NCBI GenBank assembly: GCA_029339505.1
Contig: JAQISU010000025.1
Span: 3,385,501-3,449,500, forward strand
Origin: Unio delphinus
Lineage: Eukaryota > Mollusca > Bivalvia > Unionida > Unionidae
Length of the DNA: 64,000 nucleotides
Reading direction: 5' to 3'
Below the pieces are notes generated by a model that was given only the letters and a program-made list of their open reading frames with translations, had not been told where the DNA came from and ran no database searches. How positions within the stretch are numbered: position 1 is the stretch's first letter; each line of letters begins with the position of its first letter. Positions 53,801-64,000 of the stretch are shown here, one piece after another. Both the position numbers and the translations under genes were made by a program.

Positions 53801-54516
53801 GTTTGCCAAACGATGCGTCCATATTTTCAGCGGAAATCAGAGCAATAGACCTTGCTCTCAAATTTATCGAAGAGAAACGCGTCTTAAATAGCATTATCTT
53901 CTGTGACTCTTTATCAGTGCTTCAGTCGCTACACAATAGAAAACTGGATAAGCCATTATTAGTCCATCTCCTCGTCAAAAATACAGAGCTTAGTACCTCC
54001 AGCAATATAGTATACTGTTGGTTACCTAGCCATATTGGTATTAGAGGTAATGAAGAAGCAGACCGTGCTGCTAAGATGGCTCTATCCCAAGAACCATCAG
54101 ATTTTAAACTACCGTTTACTGATTTTAAACCTTGTATCAAAAGGTACCTGCGTCAGAAGTGGCAGACGTCATGGGATCATACAGTCAACAACAAACTTCA
54201 TGCCATCAAAGCAACCCTGGGAGAATGGACTTCTTCCTACAGAACTATCCGTAGGGAGGAGACTGTCATTGCAAGACTCAGAATCGGTCATTCATACATA
54301 ACCCACTCCCACATACTAAAAGGTGAAGATCCACCAGAGTGCGTCTCTTGCAATGAACCATTCACTGTTAAACACTTCATGACCGAGTGTTCCGACCTGC
54401 AACCTACACGTGCTAAGTACTATAATGTACATGACATGAAGGAACTTTTTGATACTGTATCTATCACTTGTATTTTAGATTTCCTGAAGGAAGTAAATCT
54501 TTATCTTAAACTTTAA
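50839..54516 (+). pseudogene. LINE-A ORF2: endonuclease-RT-RNase H (two stops)
   Basis: 1,225 codons in one frame, broken only by TGA at 52597-52599 and TAG at 53062-53064. Endonuclease: TIIQWNCRGLKAN, LCLQETFLKD (Glu), LLGDFNAHNILWG and SSDHFPIIL. RT: SYRPIALTSCVCK-like fingers, AVFFDLEKAYD (motif A), GVPQGSILSVTLF (motif B), LYVDDFLIC (motif C, Y-V-D-D). RNase H: FYTDGSKVDEKAAAAF, FSAEIRAIDLAL, IIFCDSLSVLQS and WLPSHIGIRGNEEADRAAK, carrying all catalytic acids. A C-terminal CVSCNEPFTVKHFMTEC zinc motif follows. The TGA replaces a residue just after motif A. Otherwise this is a near-intact polymerase for target-primed reverse transcription. Confidence 0.95.
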
Positions 54517-54803
54517 CTTGTATGTCATCACCTAGTGCATTTTTATTTAATGCAAATATCACCTCTTATTTACAACATATTTTCATCAACATACACCATT
54601 TACATTTCCCGTTGATTGGGAAGCTTCATATTTTACTGTTACCAACAACTTAAAATTTTATATTGAACTATTTGTTTTTTTTCTATATCGCTGGTCAATA
54701 TTAAACCTTTAGTATTTTAACCATGTTTAAATACAACCTGTTGTATGGCGCTAAATAGCCTAAAAGTGCTGGTGCGCCGTTAAATATCAATCAATCAATC
54801 AAT
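54517..54803 (+). other. LINE-A 3' UTR and (AATC)n tail
   Basis: Shares GCATTTTTATTTAATGCAAAT (a potential hairpin, GCATTT...AAATGC), TATCGCTGGTCAATATTAAA and GGCGCTAAATAGCC with the other three LINE-A tails in the window, and ends ATCAATCAATCAATC. The hairpin and tail may be the part recognised by the reverse transcriptase. Confidence 0.8.
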
Positions 54804-54817
54804 CTTGCTGCGTAAAA
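54804..54817 (+). repeat. LINE-A target-site duplication, right
   Basis: CTTGCTGCGTAAAA, exact match to 34007-34020. Confidence 0.88.
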
Positions 54818-55013
54818 AGTACAAGAACGACTAACCCTGAGGAACTATACTGCAAATAGAAAAACTATTAATCATACATATGCAATGATTATGAATACAG
54901 AGCTTAATCAGTTTACTCTCCCTGCAGACAAAACATAAACTACTGAAATTAGGATTGTAACCAACTAAAAAAAATAACGACTGAATTGTCGTCTTAAAAG
55001 ATACTCGCTGTAT
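54818..55013 (-). repeat. Probable gypsy LTR, inner part / 3' UTR
   Basis: Non-coding DNA between the gypsy pol stop (55014) and the LINE-A duplication. It should be continuous with 33460-34020 before LINE-A insertion. No clear polypurine tract or TG start can be fixed. Confidence 0.4.
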
Positions 55014-55697
55014 TTATTTTACATTAATTGGACTATCTGTAACTCGTACGTTATAAACAGTTTGAGCGTACGCCCACTGGCATAGCCGGTCGGGTGGTTT
55101 TCGGTCTCTAATTGAACGCCTCAGCGGTTGCTGGCCTAAATCTTCCCACGGCGTCGGTGGGCTTAAGATCAACCTCACGGACTGGCGATCCGGGTGTCCC
55201 TGTAACATGGTCGGGCTTCAAACTGATTTTTTGTCAGATATCTCCGATGTACTGAACTGAGTATCATTATGCGAGACATGAGGGGGAGTAGAAAAATGAC
55301 TCGTGGGTTCACTTAAACTACTGCCATATTGCCTAGACCTACTGGTTTCAAAGTTTACGCTTTCAAGAGGCTTCATAATATGGGATCGATAATAAATGGT
55401 GATTTACTATCTAGGGCAGTTCGAGTAGAGTGTTCACGGGATTGAATATTCTCCTTCTCGGCCCAACCGGGTCGTCTATATAGTATCACATACCGGTTGG
55501 TGTCCGAGTCAGAACTCGAAGAATCAGAACTCGACTATAAAGGGGTATCTTTCGGTACACCCAGTTTCTTCTGAACCGGTTTCATGGGGACTGGGTCACA
55601 AGGAAGGTAGTCAAAAGGCAAAAGCATATTACGATGCATCGTGCGAATGGATTTCGAACCCTCGACCCTCCTTACGTTGTGCACAGGTATATCTAAA
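55014..55697 (-). pseudogene. Gypsy pol C-terminal tail
   Basis: 55208-55014 encodes a Pro/Arg-rich end, LRRSIRDRKPPDRL, a motif usual at the end of gypsy pol. The intervening 55210-55697 holds broken frames of the post-integrase region. Confidence 0.65.
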
Positions 55698-56492
55698 TTA
55701 GGGATTGTTATCACCTGATATACGTCCTTGGACCACTTGTCCGCTAATTTTTTGCTTCGCTTTTAGTCCAACGTTGCGCACTAGGACTCGGTCCCCTACT
55801 TCAAGTTTGGTCTCTCGGACCCTTTTATCATACTGGGTCTTGTTCTTAGCATGGCTATTGCTCGACTCCCTCGCCGCGGCCGTGTAAGCAAATTGGAGGC
55901 GGTCTTTCAGTTTTTCAACGTATGTGTGAGGCCCTGCAGCAGCCTCACCACTATCTGGTGTCGTGCTCGGGTAGGCGTCAACCGAAAGCCGGGGGTGCCA
56001 CCCAAACATAAAAAAATGGGGCGAGAATCCGGTGGAATCATTCTTGGTAGCATTATATGCATGGACTATTGGGGCAATGTAAGATTTCCAATCTTGTTTT
56101 TGTTCTTCCTCCAATGTCCCTAGCATTTTTAAAACCGTTCCATTGAAACGTTCGCAGGCACCATTCCCCTGTGGGTGAAACGGGGAGGAACGAGATTTCT
56201 GTATCTTCGCTAATTTGCATAGCTCCTTTATAACTCCACCCTCGAAATTACGTCCCTGGTCGCTGTGAAGCCTTTCTGGGAAACTGTAATATCGAAAAAA
56301 GTGTTCATAAAGGGCTTTAGCGGTAGTTTGAGCCGTCTGGTTGCGATAAGTAACAGCCTGAGCATACCTGGTGAAATGATTTGTTATCACCAAGATATTC
56401 ACAAACCCTCCCTTGGATCGCTCAAAAGACAAGAAATCTATGCAGGCGAGGTCCATAGGGCGAGTGGTGTAAATTGGGGTTAATTTGGTCAT
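55698..56492 (-). pseudogene. Gypsy integrase core
   Basis: 264 open codons. Catalytic Asp in MDLACIDFLSFERS, Asp in ERLHSDQGRNFEG and Glu in PQGNGACERFNGTV. The post-core GDRVLVRNVG (GPY/F-side basic region) follows. The His/Cys zinc finger (RLYWPGLEKDVN, CERCI) lies upstream in another frame at about 56500-56590. Confidence 0.88.
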
Positions 56493-57018
56493 TTGCCCTA
56501 ACCGGGGTCTTTCTACGTATGCACCGTTCGCAAGACTCCACCTTACGATTCACGTCCTTCTCCAGGCCCGGCCAATAAAGTCTTTGCCTAGCTAACCAGA
56601 GTGTTTTTCCTTGCCTGATGACCCATATCGTTATGGATACCTCTCAAGGCCAGGCTCCGGTACGACTCTGGAATCACGAACTGTTTGATCGATTGACCAT
56701 CAAGAGAAGTGGTCCTGTAGAGAACGCCGTTTCAACTACAAGGCGGCTCCATTCGAGGAGAAATTTTTGCACAGACGCATTTTCTCTCCGAAGATCCTCC
56801 TCCCTGGGCCAAAAACGCTTACTCTTGAGGTCAATAATTTTCGCTAGGGTTTTATCAGTCAAGTGTTCTCTGTCCAACTTGATGCTATTCAAATATTTAG
56901 ATGGAAACACCTCATCGGCCTAATGAGGCGTATGATCATCTGAAATACTCCCAATCAAAGGTATAGAGACAGTGGCTGCATGGCAAATGGCTGCAACTAC
57001 GTCTGGGAACATTTGTGG

Positions 57019-58387
57019 TTAACACGAGAGACTGTCGGCGTCAATGTTATTTTTGCCAACTCTATACTTGATGGAAAAATTGTAGTTTGCTAGAGCCGCA
57101 ACCCATCTATGCCCTGTAGCGTCGAGTTTTGCCGTTGGAAGGACGTACGTTAACGGGTTGCTGTCCGTGACTACCTCGAAGGATGAACCTAAGAGATAGT
57201 CATGGAATTTATCTGTTCCAGCCCATTTCAACGCAAAACATTCGAGCTTGTGAGCCGGATAGCGTCGTTTACTGGGTCTCAATCTACGACTCGCGTAGGC
57301 AATGACTCTTTCCACATTATCTTGCTCTTGATATAGGACCGCGCCTAAACCAGAGCCACTTGCATCCGTATGCACGATAAATGGTTTAGTATAGTCGGCG
57401 AATGCTAAGATGGGGGTAGTGGTCAACTTATCTATAAGAGTTGCACAGGCAGCTTCTTGGGCGGTGTCCCAAGTCCAAGGAGCTGATGGATTGTCTTTGG
57501 ATTTATTCTTTCTATACGCTTTGGTCGTGCCATGGCCCTCTAATATAGCGTTTAACGGTTCTGCTATCTGCGAGAATCTCTCGACAAAGCGACGATAGTA
57601 CCCTGCGAACCCTAAAAATTGACGTAGCTCCTTAATGTTTTTAGTTTTTTGCCAATTCCTAATAGCAGCGGTTTTCCCTGGGTCAGTCTGTATACTTCCT
57701 TCAGATATAACGTGACCCAGACACACGACTGAGGACATGAACAATTCACATTCAGAGGGTTTCAGCTTAAGAACGCTGCCTCTAAACGTTCCATGTGCTC
57801 TTCGTCCTGGAGAAAATGAGAATCTCATCTATGAAAATGAGGCACTCTTTGAGGTGCATTTCTCCCATGCATTTCTCCATAAGACGCTGAAAAGTAAGCC
57901 CAGCGTTGCACAGACCAAAGCTCATGGTGTTCCCTTCATAAAAGCCGAGCGAACCCACCGAGAAGGCTGTATATTGTTTATGTTCTTCCTCCATCTCAAC
58001 TTGCCAATAGCCTGGCCTTAGGTCCAGCTTGGAGAAGAACTTGGCCCCTTGTAATACATCGACCGCATCATCAAACCGTGGAAGAATATAAGCATCCTTC
58101 CGAGTCTTTGCATTGAGGGTCCTGTAGTCTATACTGAAACGTAGGCTGTTATCACGTTTCCGGACCAATACAACATTAGAGGAGTACGGATTATTTGATT
58201 CCCTGATTGCACCTGCATCTAACATTTCTTTAATATGCTGACGTACCTCCTCATACATTCCAGGGGGTATTCTCCTGTATGGCTGTTTGAAAGGCTTATC
58301 GTCATCAAGCACTATCTTGTGTTTGATGAGACCGGTCTTCCCCAAGTCTGTGGGCCCCCTTGAAAATATGCAGTCCCATTTGCCCAA
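57019..58387 (-). pseudogene. Gypsy reverse transcriptase and RNase H
   Basis: 58387-57782 carries the RT: FKQPYRRIPPGMYEEV, SSNVVLVRKRDNSLRF, FFSKLDLRPGYWQVEM (motif A) and LIFIDEILIFSRT at motif C. The second catalytic Asp of the usual D-D is Glu here. After a frame change near 57800, 57828-57019 carries the RT connection (FLGFAGYYRRFVERFSQ) and RNase H: VHTDASGSGLGAVLYQ, HKLECFALKWA, VVTDSNPLTYVL. It is a dead polymerase by both frameshift and the D-to-E change. Confidence 0.88.
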
Positions 58388-58400
58388 TACTTGCCAGAGT

Positions 58401-59030
58401 CTATCCAGTTGCTCCGGGGTCAGATTTTTTTATATCGATATTAACCTTGATATCTTCCAGAGGAGAATGTCCATAGTCTTTGGACATGCTGGGGGTAAAA
58501 TCAGAAGCTAAGTTGTCGACCACTTTGACTTCACTTATCTGGCATATATCAGATTTGGGTCTTATCGTCACGCATTTAGCGGACATATTGCAAAGTTTAA
58601 CTTGAACCTTGGAATATGCCCCCCTTTTTATCGATCCTGATCACCCTTGGGCAGACCGTAAACTGTTTAGAGTTTCCCAAGTTTTTTGCAACTGCTTCTG
58701 CTATATGAGCATCAACATTGCGGGCAATGCCGTCGATAGTGATGGTTTCATACGGCGCAACGTTGACAGTATGCTTATTAGTAAATCTAACTGTAAATGA
58801 CTTGCACTCAATGCTATCAATAGCAATTTTCCATGTATCTGGAATTCTATCTGTAGAAGGGTTATCGATCATGTAATCCCTACATAAATGAATGACATTT
58901 GTTCCAATAACGACAGGACAGGTATGGTTGGACTCTGTATCTGGTACAACTAAACTTGGGACACTGAGTTCAAAATCAGAAAAAAACGGCATTAATATCG
59001 GGTATTCTATTCTATTCTTTCCAGAAATCA
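58401..59030 (-). pseudogene. Gypsy protease-proximal region, truncated
   Basis: The frame at 59073-58597 includes SVPSLVVPDTESNHTCPVVI and GTNVIHLC, the segment between protease and RT in this lineage. 58586-58401 continues the linker. Residues encoded upstream of about 59030 are simply the antisense of the DDE-like exon 8, so the gypsy homology ends there. Confidence 0.7.
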
Positions 59031-59717
59031 AGTATTCACATGATGTATGGCATGGAGCAATGAATTTAGGCAAGAAAATAATTAAAGTAAGTCACAAGAC
59101 AATTTTAATATGAAATATGAAAAATTGTAGTTATTACCAGCAGATATAGAACTTGCACAAAAGTAATCTAATATTTAACATAAAAGGGAAGTTTCATATG
59201 TATAAAAAATCAAATGTTTGAATGAGAACTAATAATTTGTGCTTTGATTTGTAGGCTGGTCAAGAGAAACAAAACCGAAAACTGTTGGAGTGGACAAAAG
59301 ATGTTGTTAATCATTTTTGGCACGGTGCTCAAATTTCTGACACCAGGGAGGATTTTACTGTAAGTACATATACAACACACTTGTTGCTTTATAATGATGT
59401 AAGGATTTTTTGTTTCAGTAAAATGTTTCCTTTCTTTTTTTCTTTTTTGTGTACAACATTTAAAGCTTAAAATATATTGTATATATTGTCTCATATTTAT
59501 AGGGTGTATGGAGTGGTATTTTGCATCATGTTGTAAACGAACATGAATGGTTATTACCACAAAGTCCAAGTGGAACAAATGAATATAATCATGGACCTCT
59601 TCCCAGTGAAAGAAGTAAAGAATGGCTCAATAAAGACAGTCCACTACATGTTGTACTGCGCAGAATTGTTCTGGATAAAAGGCTCTTGAACCGGATTCCG
59701 TACTACCTTAACTTACG
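59030..59717 (+). pseudogene. DDE-like gene, exons 8-10
   Basis: Exon 8 (starts by 59039, ends 59086, donor GTAAGT) encodes HDVWHGAMNLGKKIIK; its 5' part is lost at the gypsy junction. Exon 9 (59255-59359, acceptor TTTGTAG, donor GTAAGT) encodes EWTKDVVNHFWHGAQ. Exon 10 (59503-59717, acceptor TTTATAG, donor GTAAGT) encodes GILHHVVNEHEWLLP, a NHGPLPSERSKEW block and VLDKRLLNRIPYYLNL. All three are open and in phase. They follow logically from exon 7 at 32.9 kb on the same strand. The Glu in NEHEW is a candidate acidic catalytic residue. Confidence 0.72.
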
Positions 59718-60384
59718 GTAAGTGTGAAACAATGTTTTGATGTTTTACTGCTGTTATTTTAGCTGCAACAATCATTACTAAAATATATTAGTTTCTACAC
59801 TTATGTGCTGCATTTTTTATCTTGACTCATTCGACCCCAATCCCGCCTGAAGGCATGATGAGGTTACTTGCATTAAACCCGATTTGTTTTACACCCACAA
59901 TTGGCCCATTGATGGAATCAGATATTTTGTGTCTGAAATGTTTACTGTTTTGCTTGCAATCTAATTCAAGCTAGTATGAGCTATATACAGACAGGTGAAC
60001 CTTTCCAAAAGTTGGATAAATTGGGGATTGGTAGTAAAAAGTTTCAAGGAAAGGAAAATAATGGGTCAGAAATAATCCTTTACCCTCCTGCAGATGCCAA
60101 ACGATGTTTCTAGCACACCGAGGCATATATCTAAGCAAAAAACTCTTGGAACCAGATGTATTTCAATATATTCAAATAAGCCCCCAAATGTGTTACCCTA
60201 CCCCCGTTTCAGGTGAAAAGTAAACAAATTGTAGTGGTGGAATGAGTCTATTTTGTTCTGTCTATATAAAACTACTGTACATTTGTATTTTCATCAAAAT
60301 ATATTTATTTATGGGGATTTATAAATTTAAAATAGTTTTCTGCATCTGAATCGATTGATTTATTTAGTCATCTTACTTTGTTTC

Positions 60385-61135
60385 AGAAGTACAACAGAAT
60401 TTGATTTTATTGTATGCTTCCAAAAGCCATTCATATAAGCCACCAGCTTTCAGAGCTAGGAATATGTTGGCAGCTCTTGATCATAACAATCATGTTGACA
60501 GAGACGTGATTGTTAACAGAGATGGAACAACAAGGTAATAAACTTTATTCTTCTTTTTTAATAATAATAATTCATTTTTTGTTAAAATATGAATGATTTA
60601 CCAGAAAGTTTTAGCCATTTATGTGTGGTAATCTTTTACAGAAGAGACTTTTTATAACTTAATTTAAAAAAAAAAAAATTTTGGTTAGAATTTGTCTAAT
60701 GTTATTATAAAATTCTGTAAATAATCTTAATATTTTTATATCTTTGTAAGATACAGGTTTGCTATATTTACATTTTCATCAGGAGCAAAATGATATGTAA
60801 CATATACTTGTATGCAGTATATATTTAACCTTTCGCGAATTTAAATAATATGAAATTACATTGTCAGCGAAATGTTTGCATTTTCTTGTCAGATACCAAA
60901 GGTGATTCAACAAAAGAAGTGGGAGATGGTCTGCAAACCCAAAGAAAGCTGATAAACAGTACCTGCATATTTCAGAAATAATCATGAAAATATTGAAAAT
61001 GATGTTAAATGATAGAGTTGGCATGAATCAGCCAGTTGTTTTGGAAAAGAATGAAGGATATCTGCTGTTCTTGCTCCAATACCACCACCGCCTACAGAAG
61101 AGATTGTTACAAAAAAAAATCTCGTTTTAAGTTAA
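60385..61135 (+). pseudogene. DDE-like gene, exons 11-12 and stop
   Basis: Exon 11 (60385-60534, acceptor GTTTCAG) encodes LLYASKSHSYKPPAFRARNM and a short insert, with a frame change near its start, and ends AG|GTAATA. Exon 12 (60893-61135, acceptor TTGTCAG) continues in phase with a TGA five codons in, then FNKRSGRWSANPKKA. A second frame change near 61045 leads to APIPPPPTEEIVTKK and TAA at 61133-61135. With exons 1-10 this completes a gene of about 600 codons in at least 12 exons. Stops in several exons mark it a pseudogene. Confidence 0.68.
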
Positions 61136-61818
61136 AATGATTTAGGTCTCTTAGTCATGTAACACCTATTGATATCAAATTGTTTTGGAGAGACTATTCT
61201 AGTGATTATTTATTACAACATGATCCCAACCTTAGACCCATATAGACTTTGACTAAGTATTTCTTGAAGTGTCTACCATGACCCAAAGTCCAGCATCTGT
61301 TTGACTTTCAATTAACATTTTATTTTCAGACCATTGTTGGTTATGTTCTTAAATCTTTTAAAGACATAAAAATGATACTTTCTTAGAAAAGCATTTTAAC
61401 AAAAAAGTGTAAGACCTTTTCTAATTGTTCATACCCATTTTATTTATACTTGTCTTATATGTATGTTTGGATTGAGGTAAATGCAGTGTATTTTCGCCAT
61501 ATGATTTAAAAACAAAGCACAGCAGAAACTATACACTGTAATTCATTTAATCTTATAGTAGTAACAATATCAAAATCATGTGATTGCAAGTCGGTATTAT
61601 TGCATAATATAATACCCAATTTTTTAAGAATACAATCTAATAAATGGTATACCACACATGAGGCGATGTCTGCCATTACAAGTTCATGTACGGTTTCTAA
61701 CTGATTTTATCAAAAAAATAATGCTGTTAAATTCTCCCTCTTTTTAAAAAGAAATAAATTAGAAACTGCTCTTCACCAATTATTATTTATCAACAAATTA
61801 TTATTTACATACTGGTGT
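61136..61818. other. No gene seen
   Basis: AT-rich DNA downstream of the DDE-like gene; possible 3' UTR and intergenic sequence. Confidence 0.5.
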
Positions 61819-62125
61819 TGACCGCTCCAGTGACAGTGATAAGAGCATCCACTTCGGATGCAATAGGTAGTGGAGGCCTTAATCCCTCGGTGTGTCATAC
61901 CAAAGACATAAAAATGGTACTAACAGCTGCCTCACTTGCTGCTCAGCATTAAGAGGTTAGTATTAGGACTGGTCGGCCTGCTGTCAGGATAAGGTAACTG
62001 GGTGGGATGTCATGCTACATGACGCCTCAGTCCTAAACATCACTATTAACTGCCACACTGCAAACATCATAGCGATATGACTGAACGTTTGTTTTAAAGG
62101 AATGTTAAAAATCCAAATTACACAC
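61819..62125 (+). mobile_element. SINE-1 copy
   Basis: Head GACCGCTCCAGTGACAGTGA with a degraded box B (TTAATCCCTCG), body CAGCATTAAGAGGTTAGTAT and GACTGGTCGGCCTGCTGTCA, and 3' end GTTAAAAATCC. Confidence 0.82.
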
Positions 62126-62455
62126 TGATGTTACAATTTTGAAACATAATTTGGTATATTTTCATCAGAGTACCGTACACCTAATTACATGAAATTGAGC
62201 AGTGATATATTGCTGCAAACAGGGTTAATGGTCAGTTGGCAGTTAAATCCTGCCTGTGAATGTGCAAGAGTTTGTTTGTCTGTGTAGGCTAATTGGTATC
62301 AACACTGCATAAATACATTTTGCATTGTGTTACAACACTTCCAGAACTTAATGGCTACATCAAGGAAGATTTAAACTACAAGCAGTCATGTTACGTCTCA
62401 AAAATCAGGATGAAGTCGTCTTCACCTGGCAGCATGACTCCTGCATTCCTGAATT

Positions 62456-62456
<1 letters not shown>

Positions 62457-62491
<35 letters not shown>

Positions 62492-62513
62492 GAGCCAGTT
62501 TTGCTCTGTACTT

Positions 62514-62596
<83 letters not shown>
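62457..62596. repeat. (TA)n arrays around a short unique segment
   Basis: Two TA blocks flank CTGAGCCAGTTTTGCTCTGT. The TGAGCCAGT also borders the (TA)n array at 33460. Confidence 0.93.
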
Positions 62597-62599
<3 letters not shown>

Positions 62600-64000
62600 T
62601 ACCCTAATTTTCAAAGAAATGAAGTAGGAAACACATATGGGAGTGGGGGATGGTCTTAATTTCAATATTTGTTTCTGTGTAGTATTTTGATTTGTCGATG
62701 TACTAAAGTTCGGCATTGAGTAAATCGTAGTCACTCAAGTCATAATTATAGAAACCAAACACAGGATAATAAAACATAAATATAATTTCTATAGAACTTG
62801 CTAGTAGTTTGGACTGGGATGTCTGTAATCAATCTTTTATAGTAATGGTACACTAGTTTATCATATAAAAGTCCTTTTCTATGGAACAATGAACTTATCA
62901 TAAACTGTGGCAAAATAACTCCATTGATGTAAACATAGAGATTGATGGACAAGTCACTTCTGGATACATTGACAATGACTGACTTCAGCTGATAGGTCCA
63001 TCTTTATATTTGAAACAAACTGCTGAGAAATATATACTATAGCAGCAATACTGTAGTTATAATGTGGAGAGAGAAAGAGTTTTCTGTGTATGCTATACTT
63101 ATTCTCAGATGATATTGTTCAGTTTTTAATGCCTGGCTGTAGTCTTTAATTACAGTTATGTCTGTACATGCACAGTTGTACTTCTATAAGTTTAGTAATT
63201 TTCATAATATATAACAGTTTAACAGTGTATGCAGTTGTGTACATTCATCTGGGATTTCATATAAATGGTATTCTTACTTATGTAGTGAATGATCACATTT
63301 GAAAAAAATGAAAATTTGATTCTTTAATTGTTAAGTATATTTGATTTAGTAATCAGATGGCTGATGATGCACATATGTGATATTGCATTCAAGGTTGCTT
63401 TTGATGAACTAGTATTTTAGTATTAAAAACGTTATTGAAGTTTCCAGAGCCATTTTGTTTGAATTGAAATTAATGAGCAGTATTTGGATGGAATAGTGTC
63501 CTAGTGTTTGTAGTTCTGTTTATATTTACAAACCAATCTGTATTCATGATACACCGAATAAGTTTTGCTTTCTGAACTCAATATGAATGTCATTTATAAT
63601 TGGACTTAATGTGTATATGCACAATTAAAATCGTTTCCACCCATGTACTTTTGTTCCTTACATCCTTTTCATAACAAGACATTGCTAGTCAACTTCCTAT
63701 GTTTTTAATAAATTTTGTGAATAATACCAGTAGAATTATACCAATAAATAGTCTCCTCACAGCTGCTTTTAAAACATAACCATACATGTACTCATTTTTA
63801 AAGGGTAGGTAGCTATAAAAAATGTTTAACAAATCTTTTTCAAGCTAATAAAAATTGCATAATACAAACAAAATGCTTTATACAACTTAAAATCAACACA
63901 GATTATATTAAATATCATTGGAATGATCACCCATGTCTTCCCTGAATAAAGCCACGGTACTGGTCAAAACTATCTGGGTATTTATCCCTGGAATAACACG
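62597..64000. other. No gene seen
   Basis: AT-rich sequence to the window end. Only short open frames without motifs; no SINE, LINE or splice-supported exon recognised. Confidence 0.5.

Larger units (their letters stand above)
34021..54803 (+). mobile_element. LINE-A copy 3, full-length, split by the Polinton
   Basis: A non-LTR retrotransposon of the I/Nimb-like type, with ORF1 with CCHC knuckles and ORF2 with AP-type endonuclease, RT and RNase H. The 5' end CCCCCTGCGGGTTCGGGGTT matches copy 2. The 3' end is a short UTR with GGCGCTAAATAGCC and an (AATC)n tail (ATCAATCAATCAATC). Exact 13-14 bp duplications flank it. Removing the 15,063-bp Polinton and one 5-bp duplication leaves about 5.7 kb, the usual full length for this group. 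Only a few stops and frameshifts separate it from an active copy. Confidence 0.93.
55014..59030 (-). mobile_element. Ty3/gypsy LTR retrotransposon, pol only, decayed
   Basis: Minus-strand order protease, RT, RNase H, integrase, C-terminus matches Ty3/gypsy. No gag and no 5' LTR is present. The element ends abruptly at about 59030 inside protease-proximal sequence, where the DDE-like gene exon begins. Several frame breaks are visible. The truncation at the exon implies a deletion or rearrangement rather than a simple intact insertion. Confidence 0.85.

Noticed and set aside
58597..59073. 158-codon gypsy frame taken at full length
   Set aside because: Its first 15 or so codons are antisense of the DDE-like exon; only the part below about 59030 resembles gypsy.

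Overview
The window is AT-rich animal DNA, most likely from a mollusc or another lophotrochozoan. I infer this from the tRNA-derived SINE families, the I-group LINEs with RNase H, and the transposase families present. It reads as accessory, transposon-rich DNA. I found no intact, clearly host-essential gene. All family names come from reading motifs, not from a database search.

Layout. 1-7.8 kb: SINEs, several minisatellites and a large microsatellite. 7.8-9.8 kb (-): a broken DDE_Tnp_4-type transposase with a SWIM zinc finger. 10.5-23.1 kb: fossil Polinton pieces at both edges (10.54-11.19 kb and 22.90-23.08 kb) around LINE debris. That debris is a decayed LINE-B, which itself holds a gag-only retroposon with a poly(A) tail and target-site duplication, followed by two LINE-A copies. 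23.1-28.2 kb: SINEs, a LINE-A tail and unassigned DNA. 28.3-33 kb and 59.0-61.1 kb: the two halves of a decayed, intron-containing DDE-transposase-like gene. 33.5-59.0 kb: the material separating those halves. 61.1-64 kb: a SINE, a (TA)n array and intergenic DNA.

The centrepiece is a nested stack. A Ty3/gypsy element (-, pol at 55.0-59.0 kb, probable LTR sequence on both sides of the LINE) abuts a coding exon of the DDE-like gene. A full-length LINE-A (34021-54803) is inserted beside the gypsy pol with a 13-14 bp target-site duplication. A 15,063-bp Polinton/Maverick (35134-50196) lies inside LINE-A ORF1, between the first zinc knuckle's His and its last Cys. It has about 268-bp terminal inverted repeats and an AAGAC target duplication.

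The Polinton carries a full virus-like gene set. Most virion genes are on the minus strand: penton-like protein, a two-TM protein, a coiled-coil protein, an adenain-like protease, a small core/membrane-active protein, a double-jelly-roll major capsid protein, a pVI-like protein and two helical or charged proteins. The rest comprises an HNH homing-type nuclease, a Cys-rich protein, a plus-strand DNA polymerase B-helicase-HNH fusion, a DDE integrase, a zinc-ribbon/phospholipase A2 protein and a packaging ATPase. Capsid, protease, ATPase and integrase frames are open. The polymerase has one stop and two frameshifts, and two other genes have single homopolymer frameshifts. The element is therefore young but probably not autonomous, unless some of the homopolymer breaks are sequencing errors. 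Unusual structure includes a duplicated, covarying hairpin in the central intergenic region, an ATPase 3' end buried in the TIR, and a 14-bp nested inversion at the left terminus.
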